Shown: positions 25,402 through 39,055, counted from the first letter of the stretch. The stretch: DNA of 64,000 bases from Sipunculus nudus (GCA_026874595.1 CM049319.1:6272101-6336100), one strand, 5' to 3'. The notes: generated from the letters alone by a model not told the origin. Numbers and translations: made by a program.

Positions 25402-26012
25402 ATATATATTGTATTGTGTATATATCACATGTATACTTGCGTACGTGCAGCTTGAAGCATATAGCATCGTGTTGATCTCTTATCGGACAGACCAATTTGT
25501 CACTGTCACGTTATCTTATCTCGTGTACCGAGAGACATTTTATACGAGTGCTTTGGTCCCAAAATGAAATCTTATCATACTTTGTTATAGACTGGTGCTT
25601 TAATCAGCTGATCTTAAGGCACAGGTGACCAGGTGCGAGAGATAACTCAGAACAGCTGCATATCCCCATTTTACCTGTATAAACGCTAAAATTACATTTT
25701 CTTATCATATGACCCGGACACCTGAACAGACCCCTTTGTTTAGGCATTTGATTATTTATATACCTTTTAAAGCAACATCACTGAATGCCCTCTTTCACAT
25801 AAACAAGGAATGATAAAGTGAAATTCATCTCAGTATGGCTGAATTAAACCATGTCATGATAAACCCCTAATGTCTTTGTAACCTCATGCTTGAAAGGTGA
25901 TGTTTTCAGCCGTGTTAGTTTGTTAGTCTGTATCACGTTTTATCGTCTGGCGCACCACCAGAAGTCTTGATTTCTATTTTTTGTAAATGTAACCGGCTCG
26001 ATTTTTTAATAT
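22235..26012. other. Intergenic with several (AT)n tracts
   Basis: No gene recognised. AT microsatellites at about 23,475-23,516, 23,797-23,851 and 25,352-25,398; AAT-like stretch at 23,620-23,660. A perfect 16-bp palindrome tagatcacgtgatcta (E-box core CACGTG) lies at about 24,093-24,108, close to a tgacgtca CRE-like site at about 24,050. These could be regulatory but nothing nearby supports a promoter. Confidence 0.4.
25146..25219 (+). repeat. Dispersed repeat copy B (partner at 10,638)
   Basis: cacacagcggttatacac then cttcgttttagccgctgctt, matching the copy near 10,638-10,706 in the same orientation with a small insertion. Confidence 0.65.
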
Positions 26013-28077
26013 CAGCGCAGGTTGGTCTCTTAAAAACGACACATTTATGCAAAAGTCTACGATATCTTTATTTGTTTATGTATATACTTCTACGGGAGCG
26101 TACTGTTACGTTGAGCAGTGATGACAAATTCTGTTACCGAACTATAGAATTCTGATAAAAAATAACATGATTACACAAACATTTGTGAATATGTAATTAT
26201 GAAACATAATTTTCATGTCTCGTATTTTTTGTTTTAATTATAGTCTATTTTATAAATGAAAATGGAAACAATCCACTTTTTTTCAGGTAACTGAATACAT
26301 AAATTTGCCGTTTTCAGTTCTAGCTGGTATCGGCTAGGTGACAGCACACGACTTTCAGGTTTCAACCAGGCCCAATGTACCGCACCTGCGGGTCTTGCTG
26401 GGAAACACTCGCCACTCCTCGACGGAGATTAAAACTCGTGAACGATTTCCTGGCATTGTGTAATACCCCTGGACCACAGAAGCTGACCTATAACTTCATT
26501 TGTTTTATGTGGATTCTATAAATAGTTATTATAATTTATCTGAATACATGTACTCTCATTGGCTCAGCTGGTGGGGTTCGGTAGTGACTAGAGGTGGAGG
26601 AAACCGGAGAATTTGAAAAAAAAAATCCACCGGACACTACGATGAATAATTCCCTCATTATTTTGACACACTCGTCAATGACAATATTAATGAAACTATA
26701 AGGAGACTCGGAGTGACATGCCAGATCAACCCCTTTATCCGGAAGCGCACGACATTTTACTGAGACAATGTATCATCCCCGTACCAGATGTCGTGGGAAT
26801 CAGTTCAGGGATTTTAGGTAATGTTGCTAACAGGCAAACAAACATGCAAACAGACACGGGTGGATACATACGTTTCTCCCATAAAGTATAAGTCAGCTGA
26901 TCGACACCAGGAGTCAACACCTGCAATATTCATTATCTCTTATCGCACGGAAAGATTCATTCTGAGAAGGTAATTTCTCATATTGCTCCTGCCTTGTCAT
27001 TAGCAGCATATTATGCCCCAGTCAAGCACGAGTCACAAACGCACCTGCCAGCGGTTCACGACAGGTAACGACCACCTGCGACTTGAAAATCGTAAGCAGT
27101 TTTGGAAAGGTCCTACCACAAATCCTACCTAGTCGCAAGAAGTCGTAGGTTGTCTTAAGTAGTCGTAGTACTCCTAACCAGCCGTAATTGGAATGCGAAC
27201 GGTTCGCATTCCTACGACTAATCGGCATTGGTCTTGGAGAGATCGGTGGTACTCTTATGTTGTCGTAGGACTTGTTTACGTGTGGTCGGACCTACTCTTA
27301 ATTACTCGTTAGTAGTCCTATGTGGTCGTACAACCGCTCGCACAGACAGGCCGACTACTCGTGTGTAACCACGACCTCTCGGTAGTTATCGTACGACCCC
27401 TCGGTAGCTCGACACATCGTCTCATTCAACGATCGGTCGGTAGTAATCTTACGAGCAATCGTATGGTCGTATAAAATGCAGTCAGACAAGACCCTAAAAC
27501 CCTCGTCGACTGATTACGACCGCTCGTTGCCCCATGCGTTACCGCAAGCTAATCCCATGCGACAAGTCTCAGGTGATCGGCAACGACTAGTCGTGAACAT
27601 GATATCGTAGATGATCGTGGGCGAACGTAGGCATGTGTGACTGGCCCTTAACCATTCTTGCGTGGCTTATGGAGTTCATCGTAGAGGGCGCTCGGGATGA
27701 ATTGGAAAATAGGGGAAAAGACCCCCCTTAGGACACACTTGGTATTCTCGACACTTCAAGAACAAAGTACGGTCATATCCGAAACGTGGCCAAAGAGGAA
27801 TTACCTGAAAAAAAGTGGATTGTTTCCATTTTCATTTATGATATAGACTATAATTAAAACAAAAATATGAGACATGAAAATTATGTTTCATAATTACATA
27901 TTCACAAATTTTTGTGTAATCATGTTATTTTTTATCAGAATTCTATAGTTCGGTTATATAATTTGTCATCACTGCTCAACGTAACAGTACGCTCCCTTAG
28001 AAGTATATACATAAACAAATAAAGATTGCGTAGGCTTTTGCATAAATGTGTCGTTTTTAGGAGATTAACCTGCGCTG
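26013..28077. mobile_element. 2.06-kb element with about 278-bp terminal inverted repeats
   Basis: The left arm 26,013-26,290 (cagcgcaggttggtctctta ... ttttttcaggtaa) is matched in reverse complement by 27,801-28,077 (ttacctgaaaaaaagtgg ... gagattaacctgcgctg), at high identity over the whole length with point differences. The interior (about 1.5 kb) has no transposase frame and contains a second, nested fold-back block (27,025-27,655). It fits a long-TIR DNA transposon derivative; target duplications were not identified. Confidence 0.8.
27025..27655. mobile_element. Nested fold-back element rich in TCGTA/TACGA motifs
   Basis: CpG-rich block whose two halves are inverted and diverged. Left-end gccccagtcaagcacgagtc resembles the right end read in reverse (gggccagtcacacatgcc); cacctgcgacttg near the left matches cacctgagacttg from the right. 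In the middle is a 23-bp palindrome, ggaatgcgaac-g-gttcgcattcc (27,190-27,212). Dozens of cgtag/ctacg and tcgta motifs. No coding frame. Probably a MITE inserted in the larger element. Confidence 0.55.
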
Positions 28078-29775
28078 GAAATGACCCCGTTATCGTATAG
28101 AGAGGATTCCGCGCTATATATAGCAGATTGACGAATACAGAAACAACAGCTTGTTACTTTAAGAAACGAAAGGTGTATGTTTAGACACGTTTACCCTGCT
28201 CCAAACTCGCAAATAACTCTCTGATTTGTTTTTTTTTTGGCAGAACTAATAGGTGACAGGGCAGTCTGTAGGTCTGGAATAATTGCATGGAGACTTGAAA
28301 ACAGTGGTGCATAATTTTTCGTATTTTCATGAGCAAGGAATTCTTAACACGCAGACAGTATCTGAACATTTATTTTATTAATTCTGAAATAATGCATGAC
28401 ATTTGCTGAAACATGTGGTATATGGCTATAACAGCCTAAGCGAACCTATCTCAAAAACACTGCAGTAGATTGCTCTACCGAGAAAAAAAAGACTATCCTA
28501 CTTTTCTATCAGCGAATTAACTAGTTACGTGAATCTGTTGAGATTTGATTAATATAACAAATATGTAACATTCCCTATTAATGGCATCTGTGACCTTCCC
28601 TATCTATAAAAGCCGTGTTTTTTAGTTTCAGTTTGGCCTTCTAACAAACTACTGTGCAACTTATTTATTATATGTTATTTTTTTTCTCCGCATTTGAGTT
28701 TATGTACAGCAAAAAGGATTGGAAAGAATACGGGAATATTGGGTATGTTTTTCTCAGAAATGTGGTCCGTGTTAAATGATATAAAATGTTCACACTAAAG
28801 CTTGATTAACTTGATATTCTAATTGATACCTTTGATTGTCCAAAGATTAAAAAAAAGCCTGTCCCAGACTTTCCGTTCTTTTTGAGGATATATCAGCAAT
28901 AAAAATAAAACGGTCCTTTAATGTCACTCGGGGTTATATCGCCTGAGTCAGTGAAAAGACAAAGTCCTATTTGTGATTATTTCACCACAAGTTGAACCTT
29001 AGTTAACTCAACATTTTGAATCATATTTTTATTGTAATTTTCAGACAGTGATGACACCTTGAATTAATGTTGATATCGTCTCTACCCACGCCGGAGTTTA
29101 TGCTGTAATATGAATTGTATGAATAATGTACTGGAATTCGCTAAGTATACACCATCCCGAGTTCAACCAGGTGCGGCGCGGCAACTCTTTTAATCGTTTT
29201 CCCTGCATCCGTAGGGAAAGGCCTCATAAAATATGTAAACATGGTATAGAGTTAATCCAGGCACCGCGGGATATAGGTTATAGCTAGAAAGCGCTCATTA
29301 GAGCGCATCCCAATGAAGTAAAATGAAACAATCCTACTAGACCAACTCCTTCGTCCGCCTCGGCGGATAGTGTCTCTCCATGAAACATGTCCCAAACCTC
29401 CACTTTAGTACCCCAATGAACTGACAGATGGCAGTAGGTGGCATTCTGTAATTCAGTTGTATAACGAGACACACCGTTCTTATAGTACCGGCCTCTTTAT
29501 CGGGAGCATCATCAAAATTAATCCAATGTGTGCTTCCCTGTCGTATATGAATTATATACTTTGAAATAAATGCTAATGACTTGACTAGCTGAAAGAGCGG
29601 TATATATAATATCAGTATATCTTCCCACAATTCAATGGACAACACTATTGGATGAACATTTACACAATAAAGGGAAATGCTCTGCATCGAAATTTTCTGT
29701 TTCTGTTACAGCCATAAGAAATGTAATACTACTATGTTATCATGACATCAGGAATTTCCGAACACCTACATAGAT

Positions 29776-29825
<50 letters not shown>

Positions 29826-30357
29826 GATATAACACACAGAGATAAATAATATAGGCTAACATATAAGTTTTATTACACCACACACACACACACACCCTCA
29901 CACACACACACACACATATATATAACTAATGATATTACTGACATTATTTATAATGCTTGTAAATTTAAGACAGAGCAGACCTTGTTATTTCAACAGCTTG
30001 AGGAGTAACACGGGTGCCTGGGAAATTGGCAACTGTTAGAATTTCCGGAACTACGAAGTTTTGCGTGGGGTCTCTCGGTTCGTCGGGATAAATTATATTT
30101 CAGGAATACCCCAGTTACCGAGATAGCAATTATGTTACCTCCACTTAACGTTATAGCCTTAGCTGGCTTTTTACATCGCATCTGTTATTCTTAGATTATT
30201 TCGTCATTGCAATAAATGGGTCAATATGCTTTTTAGAGAGTACGTCGAACACTCTTGGGTAATTATTAATTGATTAAACTAATTATTGTCTCGTCTTTTT
30301 TAAGAACTAGAAAAGACTAGGAAAACTTTTGAATACTGGAGTTAATTGAGCTTTTCA

Positions 30358-30409
<52 letters not shown>

Positions 30410-30410
30410 T
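30358..30410. repeat. (AAT)n microsatellite
   Basis: About 17 near-perfect AAT/ATA trinucleotide units. Confidence 0.95.
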
Positions 30411-31582
30411 TAAATTGAAGTAAAGATCTTCCTGTCATACGCAGTTAATTTAAGACATAAAAATAAAATCATATTCAAATATTTAAAAGACATGATAAAA
30501 ATAGATATCCCGTACGCCATTCTTCAAGAAAAAATATACGGGGCTTGTTTTAACCTGCAAATCACATTCATACAGGAAACTCTTATATCAGATTTATGTG
30601 AAAACACGGACACAGAACTCGGAGTTCTCAGTTTTTTTGCTTGTCCTTGTGCCCTGAAATAAAATGGTACGACCTATTTATACAGCTGATTCCGGTTTTT
30701 ACGGCTCCCAGGAGAAATTTATCAGCCGACAGTAGCAAGCTTTTCTTCTGGGCGCCACGTCTGCAGTTCAGCGCGTACAGGTACATGTAGGACCCTTGTG
30801 TTTTGGCATGGAGAAGCGGCCAACGAACGTGTAGTTATGGCCAACCCATCAATCATATGAAAATAACATCCTGCTGATGCTAGTGATACAAAATAGAGGA
30901 GTTCGGGGAGTGCAGTTTGTATAGTGCTGTATACATGCCGTATTTTGTATCGGTCTGCGTGTGTTGTGGCCTTACCCTATGTATGTAGGACATGGAAAAT
31001 GAGATGTTTGCACTCAGCGCAGCTGGCATTTAAAGTGACGTCACCTGGTCGTCTAATGTTTTGTTTTCGGCCTTTCTGTTTGTTTACACTATATATATGA
31101 AAGAAAACACACTAGCACGACTATATGAACAACGACAAAGATAATATTGATGCTGGGATTTTGGATAACGCACACTCAATCGGTTGTCGTAAATTGTACT
31201 GACGTAAATTAAGCGATTTAAAGTAAATTCCGGCAGTGAACCTCATACATGAAAATATAAACATTTCAATGAACCAGTTGTATAATTCCGTTTTAGTGGA
31301 AAGACAACCGGAACAGATGAACCCCATGCGAGATCATCCATGACTATTAAAATCAAATGAATCTAGTCGGATAATAACAGGGACAGAAAGAAGATTTAAA
31401 ATGAGGAAGTAGCCTCATGTAGTGAGGACGTAAAGCCTATCACTCCTTTAACATGGTACAGGAAGTTTGTGAAAATTCTTATCTTACGAAAAACATAGAT
31501 TGCATTTGGAAATCCCCAGGCGAAAAAAGTTAAAAGAACCTATATTATATATATGGTACTTTTCCATTGTTTCTCCTTTTGG

Positions 31583-31636
<54 letters not shown>

Positions 31637-33429
31637 GCATATATATGTAAACATATATAGGATTGAAAATATTTATGTTCCTCAATTATTCATATGCGAA
31701 TGCAATACATTTACTTTTCCTTCAATTCGTATATTGTCCTCCCTTTTTTAAATAATAGGTCCATTTTTGCTAGTAATGCTGTCTTTTGGTACATAATTAA
31801 CAGAATAATATTCTGCATGAACAATGAGATGACATGTCTGTGATTTGTATGATCATGTCTCTGTCATGTCTCTGGAGTTTAAATATTGCGTTCCTGGTAA
31901 TTCATTCAGTCCTCAAATTTCTTATCAAAGCAGGAAACCAGCGTGTGATGTATATACTGTATTTCCTTTGTATTTTCTTCAGTTGCTGATGTTCCTTTAC
32001 CTCGACAATATTATAAGAGACAAATTTTTTTGTAAAATGAAGACACGGTGCAGTAAACATATCGTGGTGCATATGTGAAAATCAAGCAAAATATTTTAGT
32101 ATAGTCTATCTAAATGTTGGGGTCGTGATTCTAAATTGCCCTCCTACCATTGCTCAGCATAATATTGCACAACGTCCGTCACAAGTTACATCACCCTAAT
32201 GTGTAAGTGCCAAAGATGACATCAGACGCCTGTTCCATTATAGTATATATCAGCACTGGCTGTTATTTGGCCCGTCGAATTGGCTGTCTGACAGGTTAGC
32301 ACGATCTGACCTCAAAATCTTTTCCAGGTATTGGTGTATGATGCAGTGGATATAGCTTTCAGAGTTGCTGAAACTAATTACGGAAGAATGTTTTACCAAA
32401 ACCGTCTTACCTGATCATAAATGAAAGCTTTTATTTTACAAGTCGGTACTTTTAGAGCTGAATTGCATTTGAATCCCAAAATGAAACCTAATTTCAACTC
32501 AAATCAAGGTCCAAATTTAAAATAATTTTTAGGTTTGAGTTTTAATGCGATTGCAAATGTCATATTTTCAGGTGCAACAATAATACAAGTCTTGCATAGA
32601 GCTGTTTTATATGAAAAATACCCTTGGACCAGAACAAAGTTAATTCTTAAAAGTGAAAGTGTAAAAGTAAACGTGTGGTTTCTGGGTCCTATGTTCAATT
32701 TGTTTCGTTTGTGAATGTCATTTTTTTCTTTTGTACGCTTTGGTACGAAGACTGAAAGCAAACAATCTATACACTTAGAGGGAAGCATACCCTTCATCAT
32801 ATTGAGTTGGTGGATGTGATAATAACCAGAATACCGGTATATATATAGAATCTGACAGGAGACCTCAGCCCAAGGAACAGTTTGTACAGGTGGTAACGAT
32901 AACAGGTACGGAACGTCTATACTATCACGGATGTATTTATATACAATTTTTTCTCTAGTTCGCGTTGAACATGTAGTACAGGTGCACGCAGTGCAGAACC
33001 CATTGGAAGTCTCTTAACAGAAGTGATAAAGACATATATGATGATAATCACTCTGGGGGATTATCAGTAAAACGCGGTGTCCTTAGCAACAGTAGAGGGC
33101 AAACATGATTCATCTTAAACTCTGTTAAGACGTTGTTGTTTCACATCATCCCTGAAGAAATGAAATGCATAGGATTTAACCCTATTTGAGATAACCGACT
33201 CACGAAACATTTAACTCATAACAGTTAAGATTGCCACCAGCCCGGTGAAGCAATTACAAATTATAAAGATCTGAGAGCACAACATATTTATAATAATCAA
33301 TCCAGTGGGTCCTTATAAATAAGCTCACAGGACATTTCTCTATAAATAGGTCTTTGACCAAGATTTTGTTTTTATCTGCCCCAAAGACACGAAGGACCTA
33401 TGTTTATTTTTTTTTCATGTATCACGCTC

Positions 33430-33515
33430 ACAATTAAGGTAAAATTAAACGGACGGACGCGGAACGGACGGATGACAGGGGGGACGACAATAGCTCATCG
33501 GCTGAAAGGGAAAAT
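33430..33515 (-). repeat. Inverted copy of the TCAGC/(GTCC)n repeat head
   Basis: On the minus strand it reads tttcagccgatgagctattg then tgtcatccgtccgttcc, the same layout as 7,313-7,400 (plus) and 46,617-46,722 (minus). Confidence 0.5.
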
Positions 33516-33617
33516 ACCTGAAACGCCCACAATCTCATTATAGTGTAATTATCTTCCAACAGATGTCGCTACTGGATAGGCAACCTTGATTAAAATGTGC
33601 ATAAGAAAAGACAAAGG

Positions 33618-33680
33618 CGTATCCTGGCAGTTAATGCGTTGGAACTTCAAGCTGAAAGTCCCTGGTTCGATCACGGGGGT
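33618..33680 (+). repeat. tRNA-like (SINE head) fragment, weak
   Basis: A-box-like tggcagttaatgcgttgg at 33,625 and B-box-like ggttcgatcac at 33,664, about 39 nt apart as in tRNA promoters. No cloverleaf could be closed by eye. A decayed SINE head is the likeliest reading. Confidence 0.3.
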
Positions 33681-33699
33681 AAGCTCTTAGATTTTAATG

Positions 33700-35223
33700 G
33701 GAGATTATATAAAACCATGAAGGATTAACGTATATGAATATTTAGTTCTTATCATATACGGTTACCATGACGCTTACCCTGTAAAAAATATCATCTTCGG
33801 ACATTAGGATGGACCTGTCCCCTCCAGTTTTTCAACCAGACCGAACATACTAAGTTATGTCCTCCTTCTTTTTGCTAATTAAATGAGTGTTAGCAATTAT
33901 AAAAAAAATTCAAGTCTTGAAAAAATGTGTCAGTGTCGAAAATTTCCTTAAATATCAACGAAATGCAGTGTTTTTAATATTAATAACATAGTAAAATGAC
34001 TGACAATATCATATCATTCCCCATTTCAAGACACTGTGGTAATCTGACGCTCTGACAAATCACGCTTAACCCCATAAGGTGATACCCTCTGCCCCCCCCC
34101 CCCCCCAATCATTCCACCACTGAAATAATTTTATATTATAATACTATATTAAGAAAATGGTTGGGGCTGGATTTAAATGATGTGTAAGGCGTTACATGGG
34201 CATGTGTGTATGTGGGAGGGGGGGGGGGGGGTCGGCGTCGAAGACTCACAACACATGCGGTTGTATTTTCTCAATGAACTCTTATCACGTTGGTGCGTCG
34301 TATTCCTACTTACACGGGAATAGTCGCTGGTCACTTAGAAACGCACATCCCTCTTTCATGACCGTGTGACATGTATACATTACGTTAGCATTCTGTTGAA
34401 CGAAAGTGTTGGTTTTGTTACTCAACAAACCAGAAGACTTCCTTGTTCTGTTGCCCTGCTGTGTTATTATTTTATTCCACTAACGGTAATTTTAATAAAA
34501 ACGGTTATTTCGGAACTAAGGTGGTCACGAGCAGGTATCCAGGAAGCCAAGCTGATACTTGTTAATACCTAAGGCGACAACCCACCTAAGTATACGAAAA
34601 TTTGAAATGAATGACTCTTTATTTATTGAGGGGGTTAACTATGTTTTCAAAGCATGACTTAACGATCTTTACACTGTCGTAATGCTTTATTGTCGCCATA
34701 TGATGTAGATGATTAAATTGGTAACACAATTCTGGTGATAAATTATATATATAAATATATGATTAAAAAAAAAGTCACTTTAGAAAACTTCGATGGTTGT
34801 CTTCCCACATGTGCATGTACAATCACGCAAATATTTCATATATACAGTATATACATCATATGTTTAAGAAACAGACAACCAGTATTTATCGCATAATTAC
34901 AGGGGGGGGGGCGAATATATTGGCTAGCGCCGGCTCCACTTAACCGGTAATTAATCCACCCCCTTAAGAAGGGGAGGTTGATTTATATATTCATTATTTT
35001 TTTGTTCTTCTGCCATTTTTTCTGTGTGCGCTAGATTCCAAACATATTTGATCTTCAGTAGTTCAAATTTGGGCAAAATATTAGTCCTAGATCAAAGATA
35101 TTTATTTGATATTTATTTTTTGACCTTGACCTCATCCCCAAGGCCGCACACGCCATGGCGGTTTCCTCCATTATCGTTCAGTTGCACTAGTTTTCAAACT
35201 TGTTATATACTTTAATTATATAT

Positions 35224-35283
<60 letters not shown>

Positions 35284-35375
35284 CTCTGAAGAAAAACAAC
35301 ACTGTTAATTCACAACAGTCTGTTTCACGGGATGCGACCCGATCATCAGGTGGATGAGGTTAGAATATAGAATAT

Positions 35376-35440
<65 letters not shown>

Positions 35441-35655
35441 TATATTCATTATAATCATATATATTTCAATTTTATATACGTTCTTAATTATACAATATTA
35501 GGTATATAAAATAACACAGGTCTTCTAATAGCAAAGTTCAGCTTTTCATTAAAAAAAAGCTAATATCGGTGAAGACAACCTTCTCTGACAGAAGCGACTA
35601 TATCACGTGACAGAAGGTTTGAGACAACTCTTTGTGTGAATCCTCCCAAGTTCTC
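33700..35655. other. Intergenic with homopolymer and (AT)n tracts
   Basis: Poly-C run at about 34,093-34,107 and poly-G runs at about 34,217-34,231 and 34,903-34,911; (AT)n at 35,226-35,281 and 35,378-35,440. The AT tracts flank a block with tcacgggatgcgacccgatc and catcaggtgg, which looks like a dispersed-repeat end. No gene. Confidence 0.4.
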
Positions 35656-36005
35656 CTGTGATCTGATCCTTACAAGGTGTCCGACAGAACCTGTGATATG
35701 ATCCTTACAAGGTGTCCGACAGAACCTGTGATCTGATCCTTACAAGGTGTCCGACAGAACCTGTGATCTGATCCTTACAAGGTGTCCGACAGAACCTGTG
35801 ATCTGATCCTTACAAGGTGTCCGACAGAACCTGTGATCTGATCCTTACAAGGTGTCCGACAGAACCTGTGATCTGATCCTTACAAGGTGTCCGACAGAAC
35901 CTGTGATCTGTTCCTTACAAGGTGTCCGACAGAACCTGTGATCTGATCCTTACAAGGTGTCCGACAGAACCTGTGATCTGATCCTTACAAGGTGTCCGAC
36001 AGAAC
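35656..36005 (+). repeat. Perfect-length 10 x 35-bp tandem array
   Basis: Ten copies of a 35-bp unit (ctgtgatctgatccttacaa + ggtgtccgacagaac), exactly 350 bp. They are almost identical: single changes are gatatg for gatctg in copy 2 and gttcct for gatcct in copy 8. Such homogeneity implies recent amplification. 35 is not a multiple of 3, and the open frame leaving the array is not supported as coding. Confidence 0.97.
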
Positions 36006-37620
36006 CTGACACTTATTTATCACTGTGTACCGGTAAATACGAAAGTTTAATAAAAAATTGTTATAAAACTACTACAGCGACCTATATGATGTGGACCATC
36101 TTTTGCCTGATAAGAAAAGCATGGAGAATAACAATGAGGATGTTGCTTGGTCATGAAGTTTATAATAATTGATTTATTTGCTTGATGACCTGTCTTTGCC
36201 TGTGTGTTATGAACGGCCCTTCTGCTAAAATGAAATAATACCCTAAAAAAGGTTTGGTATGTGATTTTTTAAGATGAATAAATCTCCATTTTTTGGGATA
36301 CTTTTTTTGCAGGAATTTAAATTTATTTTAATATTACATTATAAAAATTACAGTAACGTACGATATGAATTATCAAATAGTGTATAGTGCGTTTAGTCTT
36401 GGGCTAACTATATTCACTATAGCAGGGTGCTTAGATTATTTAAGATTTTACAAATGAAGGTTCACATTTAATTAGAATCTGACAATTAGTTTTAGACATA
36501 TATGGTGTCTATTTTGGTGTCTAACTTTAAAATACGGCGTCAGTCTCTGTTATCCACCTACAGAATATACTTTACCTTTGTTTTAATTTTAATCTTCACG
36601 TTTGGTCTGTATTTTCTATAAAATACTATAATGCGTTAATAAAAACGTGTAGTCTTCTATCTGACTATTCCATCACTGGCGGGTGTTTGCGTCTATCTAA
36701 CATTATATGTCACATTTGCATGGTTGCACAAAAAATCGGCACACGTGTGAATGGAATTGTTGCAGCGACACCATGTTAACACGCCTACTTGGCCTTGGCT
36801 CGTCTGGTATATATCTAAGGTTTATAATTTCTTCTGGGCGAATTAAGTTATTGATTATCTTTATGTTAAATCACTGATCATCACAAACAACAGTTAAGAG
36901 TGATCCCCTTGTCATCTGCCACCCTCGCTTGTCGCCAGTTAATTCTTCGGGCCCGAGATTAAAGGGACCAATTCACATATCAGGTATATTAAATATACAT
37001 GAACTATAGTGTTTTCTTTTTAAAATATTATATTATCTGTCAATAATTTGTTCTTAAAGCCTTTGCTTACTCCTGTGCGTAAGTGGGAAGAAAAACTTGT
37101 ATCGGGCGCGACAGTGGTGGGAAACAAACATTCCATGTGGCGGGATGATTTTGTGGGAAACCTTTTGTATTCAACCAAAATGAGCTAACAGCCTGATAAA
37201 ATGCACATTATAAAGCAAATGTTTATGTACTATATATAAGGTAACAGATATACTGTATCTTTAAGCTGCATGCGCGCTTTGATGTATTTTCTACTGTTCG
37301 TAGGTCTTTGTCTCGCCGATTAGTTCATGTAGATTAACGTTATATTATGACCTTGTTTAGTTAAACGCGTCAAATTAGACATTCAGAAAAAAACCAGTGG
37401 TTATTTCAGAGAAGTAACAAAAATACATTTTCAAATCAAATTTGAATTAACGTGATTCAATAATATCGCAAGTTATACTTCCTTATCATAAAATATTCAT
37501 GTATTAAAAAAAGTGATATGTAATTAGACATCTGTCAAAGCATCTGCCACCTGCGATAAATTAGTTACTGTTAAAGTATATTTTCAATGAAGTATATATG
37601 GTAACAACATATATCATTGT
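36006..37620. other. 3' flank of the DPP4-like gene, nothing recognised
   Basis: AT-rich. No exon, repeat family or RNA gene recognised. Confidence 0.4.
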
Positions 37621-37625
37621 GACGT

Positions 37626-37631
37626 TTTATT
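37626..37631 (-). terminator. Candidate poly(A) signal of the DPP4-like gene
   Basis: AATAAA on the minus strand, about 225 nt past the stop codon at 37,856, the first clear canonical hexamer after it. Placement is by position only. Confidence 0.45.
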
Positions 37632-37855
37632 TAAAAAAATTATGGAATAAATAACATCATATGGATATATAGGAATGGTGATAATATCTTATTGTATATT
37701 GAGTACGGTATTTGTACAAAATTATAACAGTCACACGTGTTCATATTCACTCTGTAAATATAAATTTAAAATAATGAGCGATGAGAACGATGCTCGGACG
37801 ATGCAGACGATGCAGTCACGTGGGCTAGTCAGGTGGTCAGGTCACATGGTCTGGA

Positions 37856-37993
37856 CTAGCCTTCCTCCAGTGGTGGTTCGATTGGTCCGGACCCTCCTTT
37901 CCAGCACTGACTTTTGAGAAACTGTGACATTGTGCGATACATGTGACGATTTGTCTGTGATCCTTTCAATCCATGTCGTTTGTCCGGGTACAT
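37856..37993 (-). CDS. DPP4: DPP4-like terminal exon (residues 652-696, stop), catalytic His
   Basis: MYPDKRHGLKGSQTNRHMYR then TMSQFLKSQCWKGGSGP and a short acidic tail ending EEG-stop (TAG at 37,856-37,858). H658 in DKRHG is the triad histidine; 'H.Y..m..Fl..C' is the family's final helix. The tail is about ten residues longer than DPP4's. Confidence 0.93.
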   Translation of the reverse strand: MYPDKRHGLKGSQTNRHMYRTMSQFLKSQCWKGGSGPIEPPLEEG

Positions 37994-39055
37994 CTATAAT
38001 GAACACATATATTACTCTACATATGCGGTTAAATACCATCTTAAGAAATTATTTTTCTTATCCTGTAGTTTCTCAAGTGATATGCGACGATATTTGTAAC
38101 TGTTAATCTGTTAAAATCAACTAGCTAGTTTCAACATAAGTACAGAACATAATATACATATTATCTAATAAAACTTGTGTAAGGCATGCAAAATATAAGG
38201 GTGTCTAGGATACCATGACACGAATAAACATTATTTTGTATCATAATTCACGGATAAAATTAAAAATCTTTATTATAATCTGGAAACTTGTATGTGTTCT
38301 TCTTAACCATAGAAAGGGTTTCTTGAATAAAACTTTTATAAAAATATTTAAATAATGTTGTTTATATCTCGAAAAACAAGTGTCATATATGGATTTAAAT
38401 AAGCCGATATGCATGTCACATATAGTATGAAATTCAAAAGTGTCTACAGATATTTTATATGATGAGTTACTTAGATTTAAAATTGATATCATTTAATAAA
38501 AGACTTTCAAAATAAAAACTTAACGTATAGCATATAGGATTAACACTATAAACTTGTAATTTTAAAGAATGTTTTAAGTCTAACTTTTAATCCAAAGCAC
38601 CCTTAATATATGAGAAGCTATAAGAAAAAGGCATGGATATAAAATGAACATATCTGATATCTGAGGAGTATTAATGGGATTATCGCATCAAATTAAAAGT
38701 TTTTTAAGTTATAGCGTCCTGTCGCTCTTACACAAGGGTGATCTTACACTTACAGTTTTAATAACAAGATAGGCTCAATTTCATGTCAAAGAGCCCGAAG
38801 TAATAGTTTCCATGATTTCCTACAGAGGGCGTATGTGTCTCCCCTTTTCACATATTGGAATATTATGTGTTAATCATAAATTGATATACATCTACTAGTG
38901 ACCCAAATAAATCTCACCTGCATTCTAAAACTGATATCTGCATTGGTTAGAGCTTTAACGAGTTGAGCGGTGTGCTGGAAGTGAACATTGTCTGAAAGAA
39001 AGGGAAAATATGTGAAAAATGTACGGATAAAGGTCGGCAACAGGATATTGGTAAG

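Larger units (their letters stand above)
28078..33600. other. Long gene-poor interval
   Basis: Short open frames only, none recognised. Microsatellites: (AT)n 29,780-29,820, (CA)n about 29,880-29,913, (AAT)n 30,358-30,410, (AT)n 31,583-31,626. A copy of the TCAGC/(GTCC)n repeat head lies inverted at 33,430-33,515. Cryptic genes with short exons cannot be excluded. Confidence 0.4.

Noticed and set aside
32285-32365. Minus-strand segment reading SYIHCIIHQYLEKIL as a possible C-terminal DPP4 exon
   Set aside because: It lacks the D..HG motif, and the true terminal exon with DKRHGL and a stop was found at 37,856-37,993 in correct phase.
35656-36005. CRISPR-like array
   Set aside because: The 35-bp units abut directly without spacers and the genome is eukaryotic; it is a plain tandem repeat.
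38761-38860. Minus-strand GNHGNYYFGLFD as the catalytic-His exon
   Set aside because: No acceptor in phase and no family motif after it. Superseded by the exon at 37,856-37,993.
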